Shown here piece after piece: positions 8,838 through 20,156 of a stretch of 64,000 nucleotides of DNA. Numbering within the stretch: position 1 is the first letter of the stretch; each line of letters starts with the position of its first letter. The notes beneath the pieces were generated by a model. It saw only the letters and a list, made by a program, of their open reading frames with translations, did not search any database and was not told where the DNA came from. Source of the stretch: Bradyrhizobium sp. Ce-3 (GTDB lineage Bacteria; Pseudomonadota; Alphaproteobacteria; Rhizobiales; Xanthobacteraceae); the NCBI RefSeq assembly GCF_022835695.1, contig NZ_BQUV01000010.1, positions 279,940-343,939 on the forward strand, written 5' to 3'. The translations under genes and the position numbers were made by a program.

Positions 8838-9518
8838 CTAAGGCGCCTTCTCCGCCTTCGCAGCCGAGCTGGTTTCGAGAACCGGAAGCGGAATCTTGCC
8901 AAGCTCGATGATCGCCTTGTTGCGGCTGAACAGCTTCAGCTTGCGCAGGATCTCGGTCACGTGCGCCTTCACCGTGGATTCCGCGAGCTTCAGCTCGGAG
9001 GCGATCTCGCGGTTCTGCAGGCCGCGGATAATCAAATGCAGCACGCGGATTTGCTGCGGCGTCAGCTTCTGGATCCGCTCGCGCAGCGTGCGCGCGGTCT
9101 CGGACTGATCCAGCGCGCCAACTGCGACGAAATCGCGCGGCGCCGACACCGATCCGCTCAGCACGCGCGCGATCGCCTGCGACAGCTCGCCGAGCGAGGT
9201 CGATTTCGGCAGATAGCCGACCGCGCCCATTTCCAGCGCCTCGCGGATGGTGCGCTTGTCCTCCTCACTGGAGACGATGGCGATCGGCAGCCGCGGATAG
9301 CGATCCCTGATCTTCTGGAAGCCAGAGAAGCCGACCACGTCGGGCAGCAGCAGATCGAGCAGCGCGAGGTCGATATTCGGCTCGCTGGCGAGGATGCCAA
9401 GCGCCCCCTTGATCGAGGTGGCCTCATAGATCCGCGCATCGGGATGCGAGATGCGGATGGCATTGCCAAGCGCCTCCCCGAACAGGGGGTGATCGTCGAT
9501 GATCAGGAACCCCATCAT
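8838..9518 (-). CDS. LuxR/NarL-family response regulator, paralogue of its neighbour
   Basis: 226 residues with receiver domain (IIDDHPLFGEAL; phospho-acceptor D55 in LALLDLLLPD) and a LuxR-type DNA-binding domain (about 150-205, LQNREIASELKLAESTVKAHV). It shares with the 7974-8756 regulator the phrase DHPLF, the IPKS/LPKS switch region and LQN(K/R)xIA in the DNA-binding domain, so the two look like a tandem duplication. It lies 36 bases downstream of the binding-protein/cytochrome gene on the same strand, so it may be transcribed with the PQQ dehydrogenase genes it probably regulates. Confidence 0.88.
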   Translation of the reverse strand: MMGFLIIDDHPLFGEALGNAIRISHPDARIYEATSIKGALGILASEPNIDLALLDLLLPDVVGFSGFQKIRDRYPRLPIAIVSSEEDKRTIREALEMGAVGYLPKSTSLGELSQAIARVLSGSVSAPRDFVAVGALDQSETARTLRERIQKLTPQQIRVLHLIIRGLQNREIASELKLAESTVKAHVTEILRKLKLFSRNKAIIELGKIPLPVLETSSAAKAEKAP

Positions 9519-9554
9519 GAGGACCCTCGCACTGCTGTTCGCCGTTGGCCGCGG

Positions 9555-10790
9555 CTAGTTCGATCCGCCGGTATCCTGCACACTCTGCAGATACGCATAT
9601 ACGTTTCTGAGCTCGTCGTCGCTGAAGACGTCCTTCCAGGCCGGCATGCCCTTGGCCGGCCGCCCGTCATGAACCGTCTTCCAGAATGTCTGTTCCATGT
9701 CGTCAGCATAGCGCTTCTTGAGCAGCCTGAGATCGATCTTTCGCTCGGCCTGCACCGCATCAGGACCATGGCAATGGGCGCAGGTGCCGTTGAAGACCTC
9801 GCGCCCGGCCTTGGTATCTCCCTTGGTATCTCCCTTGGCTGCGGCGGTCTGAACCGGTTTCTCGGCCGCGGCCGCCTGCCCGACCGTGACGGGCTCGCTC
9901 GCCCCGACCGACGACGTCGTCGCCCGGTCCGCCTCGCCGAATTTCACCGGTGCGCCGTTCGGTACCCCATACTTGGCGAACAGCGCCGAAATCTCCGGCT
10001 GCAGCGCCGGCAGCACACCGTCGACCTCATCGCGCAGCGCGCCGGATGCCTTGGCGAAGCCGATCGCGGTGGCCCAGAGCAGGCCGTCGCCCTCGGTCGA
10101 CACGATCTGGTACTTGTCGCCGTAGATGGTCTTGTTCAGCCAGCCCGCTACCGGCGCCCAGATGAAGGCGATGTCGACCTTGCCCTGCTCGAGGGCCGCC
10201 ATGCCCTCCTCCGGGCTGAGCACGGTGACCTTCTCGATGTCGTCGCGCAGCGCCAGCAGATTCTGCGGCGTCGATTGATATTGCACCGCAACCCGCAACC
10301 CCTTGAGGTCGTCGATGCCGGCAAGCTTGCGATCCTTCGCGCGATCCCTGGCGCCGACCAGCGCATAGCCTTCATGGGCGATCGGCTTCGAGAAGATCAC
10401 CGCCGGGCCCATGAAATCGTCGATCAGCGGCAGGCCAACCATGGCATCGCACTGCTTGCTCAGCAGCGTCTCGCGCACGGTGCGCTTGCCGAAATAGGAT
10501 TTGTACCAGTTGGTGCTCACCGTCCGGCCGAGCTTTTGCGCCACCGCCTGGCCGATCTCGAGATAGAGACCGGGCTTGCCCGGGTCGTCGCTCGAGAACG
10601 GCAGGTTGGTCGGGTCGGCGCAGAGCCGCAGCGGCGGTTTGGTCTCGTCGGCGCCGGCCGCCAAGGCCGGCACCATCAGCGCCGGCGCCATCAGCAGAGC
10701 GGAGAGCAGCACGGTCCGGATTGCACGGTCCAACCGGGTGTTGCGCGAGGCGGTGCGCAGTTCGTTTCGGGCGATGCAGGACACGGACAA
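9555..10790 (-). CDS. Fusion of quinoprotein-associated periplasmic binding protein (MoxJ/XoxJ-like) and cytochrome c
   Basis: 411 residues. A signal peptide (about 22-45) precedes a type 2 solute-binding domain (about 53-280; LRLCADPTNLPFS near the start) of the kind linked to PQQ methanol/ethanol dehydrogenases (MoxJ/XoxJ). An Ala/Thr-rich linker (290-325) contains a duplicated GDTK. The C-terminal class I cytochrome c domain has haem motif CAHCH (337-341) and probable axial M382 in KGMPAW. It should act in the periplasm, with the cytochrome taking electrons from the quinoprotein encoded just upstream. The start is TTG at 10790, supported by AAGGAGG at about 10797-10803 in the 21-base gap after the dehydrogenase gene. 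The two parts are normally separate proteins. Confidence 0.9.
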   Translation of the reverse strand: MSVSCIARNELRTASRNTRLDRAIRTVLLSALLMAPALMVPALAAGADETKPPLRLCADPTNLPFSSDDPGKPGLYLEIGQAVAQKLGRTVSTNWYKSYFGKRTVRETLLSKQCDAMVGLPLIDDFMGPAVIFSKPIAHEGYALVGARDRAKDRKLAGIDDLKGLRVAVQYQSTPQNLLALRDDIEKVTVLSPEEGMAALEQGKVDIAFIWAPVAGWLNKTIYGDKYQIVSTEGDGLLWATAIGFAKASGALRDEVDGVLPALQPEISALFAKYGVPNGAPVKFGEADRATTSSVGASEPVTVGQAAAAEKPVQTAAAKGDTKGDTKAGREVFNGTCAHCHGPDAVQAERKIDLRLLKKRYADDMEQTFWKTVHDGRPAKGMPAWKDVFSDDELRNVYAYLQSVQDTGGSN

Positions 10791-10811
10791 TGCTGCCTCC
10801 TTGACGATCGT

Positions 10812-12527
10812 TTACTGCAGGGCGAACACGAACAGCGAGCCGCCTTCGGGCGCCGCGGCAACCATCTTCTTGCCGATGTCACCGAGGAAGGCCGGCAGCG
10901 CCGCGGTGCGTCCGACCACGATCGCGACATACTGCTTGCCGTCGACCGAATAAGTCACCGGACCGGCGCCGATGCCGCTGCCGAGGTTCTTGCTCCACAG
11001 CACCTTGCCGTTCTTGGCATCGATGGCGCGGAAGTCGCCGTGCAGATTGCCTGAAAACACCAGATTGCCGCCGGTCGTCAGCGTGCCGCCGTTGAAGGGC
11101 AGGTCTTCCTTGATGCTCCAGACCTTCTTGTTGGCCACGGGATCCCAGGCCACGAGTTCGCCGAGGAAGCCGCCGGGGCCGGGCTTGGTCGGGAATTCGG
11201 CGCCGAGATAGAACACGCCGCGCTTGTAGTTCACGTCGGAGACCGACCAGTCCATGCAGACATTGTTGCTCGGGATGTAGACGAGGCCGGTCTGCGGGTT
11301 GAACGACATCGGCTGCCAGTTCTTGCCGCCGATCAGGTTCGGGCAGATGTCCTTGGCGGGATGGCCGGGTCCCGGACGCTTGTCCGGATCCTCTTCCGCC
11401 CGCATCGTGTTGATGTCCCACTTCTTGGCCCAGTTGGCGAAAACGTATTTCTCGGCCGAGATCACCTTGCCGGTCTCGCGGTTGGCGACGAAGAAGAAGC
11501 CGTTGCGGTCCGCCTTCATCAGCACCGGCGTCTCGGCGCCCTTGATCTTCAGGTCGGCGAGCAGCAACTCGTTGACGCCGTCATAATCCCAGGCGTCGGC
11601 CGGTGTGCCCTGGATATGCCACTTGATGTTGCCGGTGTTGGGATCGATCGCCAGCGTCGAGGCGGTGTAGAGGTTGGTCAGCTTGCCGAAATTGCCATCG
11701 CCGGTGGAGCGCACCGCGGTATTCCACGGCCCCGGATTGCTGGTACCCCAGTAGACCGTGTCGGTCTTGGCATCGTAGGAGCCGACCAGCCAGGCGGCGC
11801 CGCCGCCATGCAGCCCGGTGTCGCCCTTCCAGGTGTCGCTGCCCGGCTCGCCCGGCGCCGGCACCGTGTAGGTCTGCCAGAGCAACTTGCCGTCCTTGAG
11901 CGAGAACGCCTGCAGCGACCCGCGGACGCCGTATTCGCCGCCGCCGAAGCCGGTGATCACCTTGTCGCGGACGACGAGCGGCGGCGAGGTAATGACCGAG
12001 CCCTGCTTGTAGTCGACCACGGTCGAGGTCCAGAGCTCCTTGCCGGTCTCGGCATCGAGCGCGGTCAACTTGCCGTCGAGCCTGCCGACGAAGATCTTGC
12101 CGTCGGCATATGACACGCCGCGATTATTGACGTCGCAGCAGGCATATTGGAGCACGTCATCCGGAATGTCGGGCTGCCAGGTCCATTTGCGCGCGCCGGT
12201 CGCGGCGTCGATCGCATAGACGTATTTCGGCCCCCACGAGGTCGACACATACAGGTTCTTGCCGATCACCACCGGCGAGGATTCGTTGGAGCGCAGCGAG
12301 GCGAGCGACAGCGAGTAGACCAGCTGCAGCTTGCCGGCATTCTCGGAATTGATCTGCTTCAGGGGACTGAAGCGCGTATTGCCGTAGTCGTGGCCGGCGA
12401 CCGCCCATCCGTTCGGATCGGACACCGCCTTGGCGACGGAATCATTCGCTTTCGACGCAGTAACACCTGCCATCACCATGGCGACCAGCGACACGCCGGC
12501 AAAGAAAATCCCGCTCCTCAGCTTCAT
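10812..12527 (-). CDS. PQQ-dependent alcohol dehydrogenase with lanthanide-type active site
   Basis: 571 residues with a signal peptide (1-28) and an eight-bladed quinoprotein propeller with repeated W-motifs, the length typical of XoxF/ExaF/PedH enzymes. The vicinal disulfide is C130-C131 in YACCDVNNRG. The catalytic Asp is D314 in DAWDYDGVNE, and the residue two positions on is D316. An Asp there marks lanthanide-dependent members (Ala or Ser/Thr in calcium enzymes), so this is predicted to be a Ln3+-dependent periplasmic alcohol oxidase. The substrate is not determinable. GGAGGAA lies just before the ATG. No pqq synthesis genes are in the window. It starts the unit that continues into the binding-protein/cytochrome fusion and a response regulator. 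Confidence 0.92.
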   Translation of the reverse strand: MKLRSGIFFAGVSLVAMVMAGVTASKANDSVAKAVSDPNGWAVAGHDYGNTRFSPLKQINSENAGKLQLVYSLSLASLRSNESSPVVIGKNLYVSTSWGPKYVYAIDAATGARKWTWQPDIPDDVLQYACCDVNNRGVSYADGKIFVGRLDGKLTALDAETGKELWTSTVVDYKQGSVITSPPLVVRDKVITGFGGGEYGVRGSLQAFSLKDGKLLWQTYTVPAPGEPGSDTWKGDTGLHGGGAAWLVGSYDAKTDTVYWGTSNPGPWNTAVRSTGDGNFGKLTNLYTASTLAIDPNTGNIKWHIQGTPADAWDYDGVNELLLADLKIKGAETPVLMKADRNGFFFVANRETGKVISAEKYVFANWAKKWDINTMRAEEDPDKRPGPGHPAKDICPNLIGGKNWQPMSFNPQTGLVYIPSNNVCMDWSVSDVNYKRGVFYLGAEFPTKPGPGGFLGELVAWDPVANKKVWSIKEDLPFNGGTLTTGGNLVFSGNLHGDFRAIDAKNGKVLWSKNLGSGIGAGPVTYSVDGKQYVAIVVGRTAALPAFLGDIGKKMVAAAPEGGSLFVFALQ

Positions 12528-12930
12528 TGGCTTCCTCCAATATGGTTTCGTTGCCGCGATGGATGCATCGCGCGCGCGGATCGCTTCCCAATTTCATGAA
12601 CCAGCGATCTCCGTCGCTGCGTCGACGATGAAAATGACAGCAACGCTTTTGCGTCGTTATAGGCGGAAGGTAGTAGCGTCAGCGGCGGCGATTTTGGCGC
12701 GCCGCAGGCACCATCGACCGGCCGAAAATCGCTTGTGCCGCAGCGCGATTTCGTCGCACCGGAGCACGCCGAAAGCAGCTTGCAAATTGCCCATTGAACG
12801 GCTGCCTGCTAGGATCGCAGGCACAGCCCGGAGCCTTCGTGACAGGGCCGCGACTACGACTTTGATCGCGGTTACGCCCCAAATGAAGCGTGGTCTACTG
12901 GGCCCATAACGAAGCTATTGGGAGAAACGC
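12528..12930. other. Divergent promoter region between PQQ dehydrogenase and cox genes
   Basis: This 403-base gap separates two divergent operons and must hold both promoters. I see no repeat-family element, no CRP-like site and no convincing ORF. A ribosome binding site GGGAG at 12920-12924 belongs to the coxS-like gene. Confidence 0.6.
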
Positions 12931-13416
<486 letters not shown>

Positions 13417-13506
13417 CAGTCAACGCACCGCATACGATCAAGCTCATCACCGCCGATCTCGATGGAAACGGCGGCAAATCGAATCTCCGGTCGGGAGGAC
13501 TAGACA

Positions 13507-15846
<2,340 letters not shown>

Positions 15847-15857
15847 GGGAGGATACG

Positions 15858-16658
15858 ATGTACGAGACGACTTATCACCGCGCATCCTCGATCGACGATG
15901 CGGTGGCGCAGTTCGCCAAGGGCACGGAGTCCAGGTTCCTGTCCGGTGGACAGACCCTGCTCCCCGTGATGAAGCAGCGCCTTGCTTCACCATCCGACGT
16001 GATCGACGTCGCCAAGATCAAGGACATGATCGGCATCGACGTGTCCGGCGACACCGTCACCATCAAGGCCGCGACCACGCATTATGACGTGGCGCAAAGC
16101 GAGGCCGTGCAGAAGGCGATCCCGGCGCTCGCCAATCTGGCGTCGATGATCGGCGATCCCGCCGTGCGTCATCGTGGCACCATCGGCGGCTCGCTCGCCA
16201 ACAACGACCCGGCGGCGGATTATCCGGCGGCGGTGCTGGCGCTCGGCGCGACGGTCAAGACCAACAAGCGTTCGATTTCGGCGGAAGACTTCTTCAAGGG
16301 CCTGTTCACGACGGCCCTCGAGGATGGCGAGATGATCACCGCGGTGTCGTTCCCGGTCCCGGCCAAGGCGGGCTATGCCAAGATGCGGCATCCGGCCTCG
16401 CGCTTTGCACTGACCGGCGTGTTCGTCGCCAAGACCAAGTCGGGTGACGTCCGCGTCGCCGCGACCGGTGCGTCGCAAAGCGGCGTGATGCGGGTGGCGC
16501 CGATCGAGCAGGCGCTGCAGGCGAACTGGGCAGCCGCGGCGCTCGACAGCGTGACGATCCCACCAGGCGGCCTGCTCGCCGACATCCACGGCTCGGCGGA
16601 CTATCGCGCCAACCTGGTGAAGGTGATGGGACAGCGGGCGGTCACCGCGGCTGGCTGA
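15858..16658 (+). CDS. coxM: Form II CO-dehydrogenase-like FAD subunit
   Basis: 266 residues of the FAD-binding medium subunit family. FAD motifs are SGGQTLLPVMKQRL (about 29-42) and TIGGSLANNDPAADYP (about 115-130). A C-terminal CO_deh_flav_C domain completes it. ATG at 15858 is 11 bases after the coxL stop, with GAGGGAGG between them, so I use this start although the frame is open further upstream inside coxL. It passes electrons from the [2Fe-2S] subunit to the final acceptor. It closes the S-L-M operon, and an intrinsic-terminator-like hairpin follows at 16683. Confidence 0.92.
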   Translation: MYETTYHRASSIDDAVAQFAKGTESRFLSGGQTLLPVMKQRLASPSDVIDVAKIKDMIGIDVSGDTVTIKAATTHYDVAQSEAVQKAIPALANLASMIGDPAVRHRGTIGGSLANNDPAADYPAAVLALGATVKTNKRSISAEDFFKGLFTTALEDGEMITAVSFPVPAKAGYAKMRHPASRFALTGVFVAKTKSGDVRVAATGASQSGVMRVAPIEQALQANWAAAALDSVTIPPGGLLADIHGSADYRANLVKVMGQRAVTAAG

Positions 16659-16682
16659 TAGCGCCTAGACACAAGTTTGGAG

Positions 16683-16715
16683 CGGCGCGCAGCAATGCGC
16701 GCCGTTCGCGTTTTT
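16683..16715 (+). terminator. Likely intrinsic terminator of the cox operon
   Basis: Perfect arms CGGCGCGC (16683-16690) and GCGCGCCG (16697-16704) with a 6-base loop are followed within a few bases by TTTTT (16711-16715). It lies 25 bases after the coxM stop. Confidence 0.65.
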
Positions 16716-16821
16716 ACCGCCCGCACAGGACAAAAGGTGCTTGCCACATCCCGCATTAGGCGAGACAATTTAGCTAATCAGCTAATTAAAAATACCGTCC
16801 CACGGGCGGCTGGGAGGACGC

Positions 16822-16887
16822 ATGACGTTTGGCACCAAGCCAGCCGCAACAGCTCAGCCGCTCAACGCCACGCAACCAACGGAATAG
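16822..16887 (+). CDS. 21-codon upstream ORF before the CaiB-like gene
   Basis: ATG at 16822 follows GGGAGGA (16812-16818) at good distance and opens a 21-residue frame ([20 protein letters not shown], then E) ending with TAG at 16885-16887. The GTG start proposed for the CoA-transferase lies 4 bases after this stop. The arrangement suggests a leader peptide with translational coupling. The alternative is that the same ribosome binding site serves a TTG at 16829 in the frame of the large gene. Confidence 0.4.
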   Translation: MTFGTKPAATAQPLNATQPTE

Positions 16888-16891
16888 CAAC

Positions 16892-18004
16892 GTGCTCGAT
16901 AAACCTGCCTCCCAGACCGCCGGTCGCACCTCGGGCCCGCTCGCCGGCTTTCGCATCGTCGAATTCGCCGGCATCGGTCCCGGCCCGTTCGCCTGCATGC
17001 TGCTCGCCGACATGGGCGCCGAGGTCATCACGCTGGATCGGGTCGGCGCCGGCAAGAATTTGAAGGCGGTGGCAACCCGCGGCCGCAAGGTGATCGAGCT
17101 CGACCTCAAGAACAAGGCGGCGATATCGGAAGTGCTCGACCTGCTCGGCCATGCCGATGCACTGATCGAAGGTTTTCGTCCGGGCGTGATGGAGCGCCTC
17201 GGTCTCGGCCCCGATGTCGTGCTGGCGCGCAATCCGAAGCTGGTATTCGGCCGCATGACCGGTTGGGGCCAGGAAGGCCCACTGGCGAATGCCGCCGGCC
17301 ATGACATCAACTACATCTCGATCACCGGTGCACTCGCTGCGATCGGCACCAAGGAGAAACCGGTGCCGCCGCTCAATCTGGTCGGCGATTTCGGCGGCGG
17401 CGCGCTCTATCTCGTGGTCGGCGTGCTCGCAGCGCTGCTGGAAGCGCAGAAATCCGGCAAGGGCCAGGTGGTCGACACCGCGATGTGCGACGGCGCGGCT
17501 TCGCTGATGTCGATGTTCTACGACATGGCGGCGCAGGGTCGCTGGAGCGGCGGCCGCGACCAGAATTTCCTCGACGGCGGCGCGCATTTCTACGGCGTCT
17601 ATGAATGCTCCTGCGGCAACTTCATCTCGATCGGCTCGATCGAGCCGCAGTTCTATGCGCTGCTGCGCAAGCATGCCGACCTGACCGACGCCGACTTCGA
17701 CGCGCAGATGGACCGCAAGGCCTGGCCGGCGCTGAAAGCGAAGCTGGAAAAGGTGTTCAAGAGCAAGTCGCGCGCCGACTGGTGCACGATCATGGAAGGC
17801 ACCGACATCTGCTTCGCGCCGATCCTCACCATGGAGGAAGCGCCGAAGCACCCGCACATGGCGGCGCGCCAGGTGTTCGTCGAGCGCCACGGCGTCACCC
17901 AGCCCGCCCCCGCGCCGCGCTTCTCGCGCACGCCGTCGGCGATCCGCGAACCGGAGCTGGCGAGCATTGGGGATGTAACGAGCGCGTGGAAGGCGGGGAA
18001 GTAA
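16892..18004 (+). CDS. CaiB/BaiF family CoA enzyme, alpha-methylacyl-CoA racemase-like
   Basis: About 370 residues from the GTG at 16892; an in-frame TTG at 16829 would add 21 residues of low complexity. The conserved domain begins [27 protein letters not shown]-type signatures are [18 protein letters not shown] (containing the catalytic His) and [11 protein letters not shown] (containing the catalytic Asp). These favour racemization of 2-methylacyl-CoA esters over CoA transfer. It is cytoplasmic and lies 230 bases downstream of the cox operon behind a probable terminator, so a functional link to coxSLM is not shown. Start choice is the main uncertainty. Confidence 0.85.
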   Translation: MLDKPASQTAGRTSGPLAGFRIVEFAGIGPGPFACMLLADMGAEVITLDRVGAGKNLKAVATRGRKVIELDLKNKAAISEVLDLLGHADALIEGFRPGVMERLGLGPDVVLARNPKLVFGRMTGWGQEGPLANAAGHDINYISITGALAAIGTKEKPVPPLNLVGDFGGGALYLVVGVLAALLEAQKSGKGQVVDTAMCDGAASLMSMFYDMAAQGRWSGGRDQNFLDGGAHFYGVYECSCGNFISIGSIEPQFYALLRKHADLTDADFDAQMDRKAWPALKAKLEKVFKSKSRADWCTIMEGTDICFAPILTMEEAPKHPHMAARQVFVERHGVTQPAPAPRFSRTPSAIREPELASIGDVTSAWKAGK

Positions 18005-18010
18005 TTCACC

Positions 18011-18133
18011 GTCGTCCCGGCGAAGGCCGGGACCCATTACCCCGAATGCCGGCTATTGTGCGACGTTGGGGCCGCGATCCCTTCTACAACTAGACTCGGT
18101 GGTTATGGGTCCCGGCCTGCGCCGGGACGACGA
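18011..18133. repeat. Inverted pair of family A intergenic repeats
   Basis: GTCGTCCCGGCGAAGGCCGG at 18011-18030 extends to GGGACCCA, and an inverted copy at 18104-18133 reads GGGTCCCGGCCTGCGCCGGG then ACGAC. The pair sits between two convergent genes and may stop transcription from both sides. Confidence 0.85.
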
Positions 18134-18169
18134 CTGTGAGTTTTGACCGAGCGCGCTCCCTCTAAGTGC

Positions 18170-19288
18170 CTACGCCGCGTGATCGACCTTGAGCACGCCG
18201 CGGCGGATCTGGTCTTCCTCGATCGATTCGAACAGCGCCTTGAAGTTGCCTTCTCCGAATCCGTCATCGCCCTTGCGCTGGATGAATTCGAAGAAGATCG
18301 GCCCGATCGCGTTCGCCGAGAAGATCTGCAGCAGCACCTTGGTTTGGCCACCTTCGACCACGCCCTCGCCGTCGATCAGGATGCCGTTGCCTTGCAGCCG
18401 CGTGACGTCCTCGCCGTGCTTGGGCAGGCGGGCGTCGATCCGCTCGAAATAGGTGTCGGGCGGCGACGGCATGAACGGCAGGCCGTCCGCGCGCAATCTC
18501 TCGACCGTCGCGTGGATATCGCGTGCGCCGCAGGCGATGTGCTGGATGCCCTCGCCGCGATAGACGTTGAGATACTCCTCGATCTGCCCGGAATCGCCGG
18601 CGTCCTCGTTGATCGGAATCCGGATCTTGCCGTCCGGGCTGGTCAGCGCACGCGAGAACAGGCCGGACGCGCGGCCCTCGATGTCGAAGAAGCGGATCTG
18701 GCGGAAGTTGAACAGTTTTGCGTAGAAACCGGTCCAGACATCCATGCGGCCGCGATGGACGTTGTGGGTGAGGTGATCGATGTAATAGAGGCCGGAGCCC
18801 GCGGGCCGCGGATTGGCCGCGCCTGACCATTCGAACTCGGTATCATAGGCCGAGCCCCTGGCGCCGTAGCGGTCGACGAAGTACAGCAGGCTGCCGCCGA
18901 TCCCCTTGATCGCGGGCACGTCGAGCGTCTTCGCCGTGGGCGAAACATCGGCCGGCTCCGCGCCGAGCGCGATCGCGCGCTCATAGGCGCGCTTGGCATC
19001 GACCACGCGGAACGCCATCGACGGCGCGCAGGGGCCGTGCGCGGCGACGAAATTGAAGCCGTGGCTATCGGGCTGCTCATTGACGAGATAGTTGATGTCG
19101 CCCTGCCGGTAGACCGTGATCGCCTTGGTCTTGTGGCGGGCGACCGCAACAAAGCCCATCAGCTTGAACAGGGCATGCAGTTCGGCCGGGTTGGGATGGG
19201 CGTATTCGACGAACTCGAAGCCGTCGGTGCCCATCGGGTTCTCGGTGCTGATTTCGGCCGGCAGCGCATCGTGCGGAAACGGACCCAT
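18170..19288 (-). CDS. hppD: 4-hydroxyphenylpyruvate dioxygenase
   Basis: 372 residues, a cytoplasmic Fe(II) enzyme converting 4-hydroxyphenylpyruvate to homogentisate in tyrosine catabolism. Two vicinal-oxygen-chelate halves are present, with predicted iron ligands H172 (YIDHLTHNV), H250 (GIQHIAC) and E334 (IFFEFIQRKG). The C-terminal GDDGFGEGNF segment is the family signature. The start is ATG at 19288, with GGGAG about 8 bases upstream, and gives normal length; the frame is open 118 codons further but that part is unlike any HPPD. An Lrp-type regulator is divergent across 123 bases that hold an inverted repeat. Confidence 0.96.
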   Translation of the reverse strand: MGPFPHDALPAEISTENPMGTDGFEFVEYAHPNPAELHALFKLMGFVAVARHKTKAITVYRQGDINYLVNEQPDSHGFNFVAAHGPCAPSMAFRVVDAKRAYERAIALGAEPADVSPTAKTLDVPAIKGIGGSLLYFVDRYGARGSAYDTEFEWSGAANPRPAGSGLYYIDHLTHNVHRGRMDVWTGFYAKLFNFRQIRFFDIEGRASGLFSRALTSPDGKIRIPINEDAGDSGQIEEYLNVYRGEGIQHIACGARDIHATVERLRADGLPFMPSPPDTYFERIDARLPKHGEDVTRLQGNGILIDGEGVVEGGQTKVLLQIFSANAIGPIFFEFIQRKGDDGFGEGNFKALFESIEEDQIRRGVLKVDHAA

Positions 19289-19348
19289 GGCGGCAACTCC
19301 CTGATTTGTCTGGCAATCAGTTTCCGTCACCTGCTGCGCAACGTGCGT

Positions 19349-19369
19349 GCAAAATGGAGCCCGTTTTGC
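19349..19369. promoter_or_regulatory. Candidate operator between hppD and Lrp-type gene
   Basis: Perfect inverted repeat GCAAAA-N9-TTTTGC lies roughly mid-way between the divergent starts (19288 and 19412). The AT-rich arms with odd-length spacer are of the kind bound by Lrp/AsnC proteins. The divergent regulator is the obvious candidate ligand. Confidence 0.45.
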
Positions 19370-19411
19370 TAATATCGCGCACGATCCGTGCATGAAATGG
19401 ACATTTAGCGC

Positions 19412-19888
19412 ATGCCTGAAGTCGACGCCTTCGACCTCAAAATGCTCGCCGCCCTGCAAGACGACGGCCGCCTGACCAACCAGCAGCTGGCCGATCTGGT
19501 CGGCCTCTCGGCCTCGCAATGCTCGCGGCGGCGGATGCGGCTCGAGGACGAGAAGGTGATATCGGGCTACCACGCCGACCTCGCCGGCGAGGCGCTCGGC
19601 TTCGGCCTGATCGCCTTCATCCACATCACGCTGGCGACCCATTCACCCGACAACGCCAAGCGGTTTCGCGAGCTGGTCAACCGCGTCGACGACATCCAGG
19701 AGGCCTATGCGCTGACCGGCGACGCCGACTACGTCCTCAAGGTGATGCTGCGCGACCTCAAGAGCCTGTCCGATATCGTCAACAACGTGCTGATGCCGCA
19801 CCAGAGCGTGGCGCACGTGCGCTCTTCGATCGTGCTCGACCGATTGAAGGAGAGCACGAAGTTGCCGTTGAAGGCGTTGCAGACCTGA
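19412..19888 (+). CDS. Lrp/AsnC-family transcriptional regulator
   Basis: 158 residues. An N-terminal winged helix-turn-helix (about 5-60; LQDDGRLTNQQLADLVGLSA, then SQCSRR as recognition helix) and a C-terminal RAM ligand-binding domain (about 65-150) are present. Such proteins form octamers and sense amino acids. It is divergent from hppD, so it most likely controls tyrosine/phenylalanine breakdown and itself, with tyrosine or phenylalanine as plausible effector (inference). The downstream stretch contains a family D repeat. Confidence 0.92.
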   Translation: MPEVDAFDLKMLAALQDDGRLTNQQLADLVGLSASQCSRRRMRLEDEKVISGYHADLAGEALGFGLIAFIHITLATHSPDNAKRFRELVNRVDDIQEAYALTGDADYVLKVMLRDLKSLSDIVNNVLMPHQSVAHVRSSIVLDRLKESTKLPLKALQT

Positions 19889-19986
19889 CTTGGCGCGAAA
19901 CGAGGGAATTCCGTCATTCGTTTTCCCGGCCCGATTTGCGATCATTGCTGCGAATTGGTTCGATGCCGCGACATCGGCAGTGGGCT

Positions 19987-20116
19987 CCCTCTCCCCTTGT
20001 GGGAGAGGGTTGGGGTGAGAGGTTCTCTCCGCGAAGCATCCTCTGTCGAGAGACCGTGACCCCTCACCCGGATCGCATCTTGCGATGCGATCCGACCTCT
20101 CCCACAAGGGGAGAGG
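19987..20116. repeat. Family D inverted repeat (CTCTCCCC type)
   Basis: CCTCTCCCCTTGTGGGAGAG near 19988 and its inverted partner ending GACCTCTCCCACAAGGGGAG near 20115 bound an element of about 130 bases. It includes an inner palindrome ATCGCATCTTGCGATGCGAT. Relatives are at 20489 and 47897. Confidence 0.8.
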
Positions 20117-20156
20117 TGCAGCGGTGTACGCGGCATCCAAGAATCTGAGGAAAGCC

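Noticed and set aside
18128-18144. CRP-like half site TGTGAGTTTTGACC
   Set aside because: The right half does not match TCACA, so it scores no better than chance.
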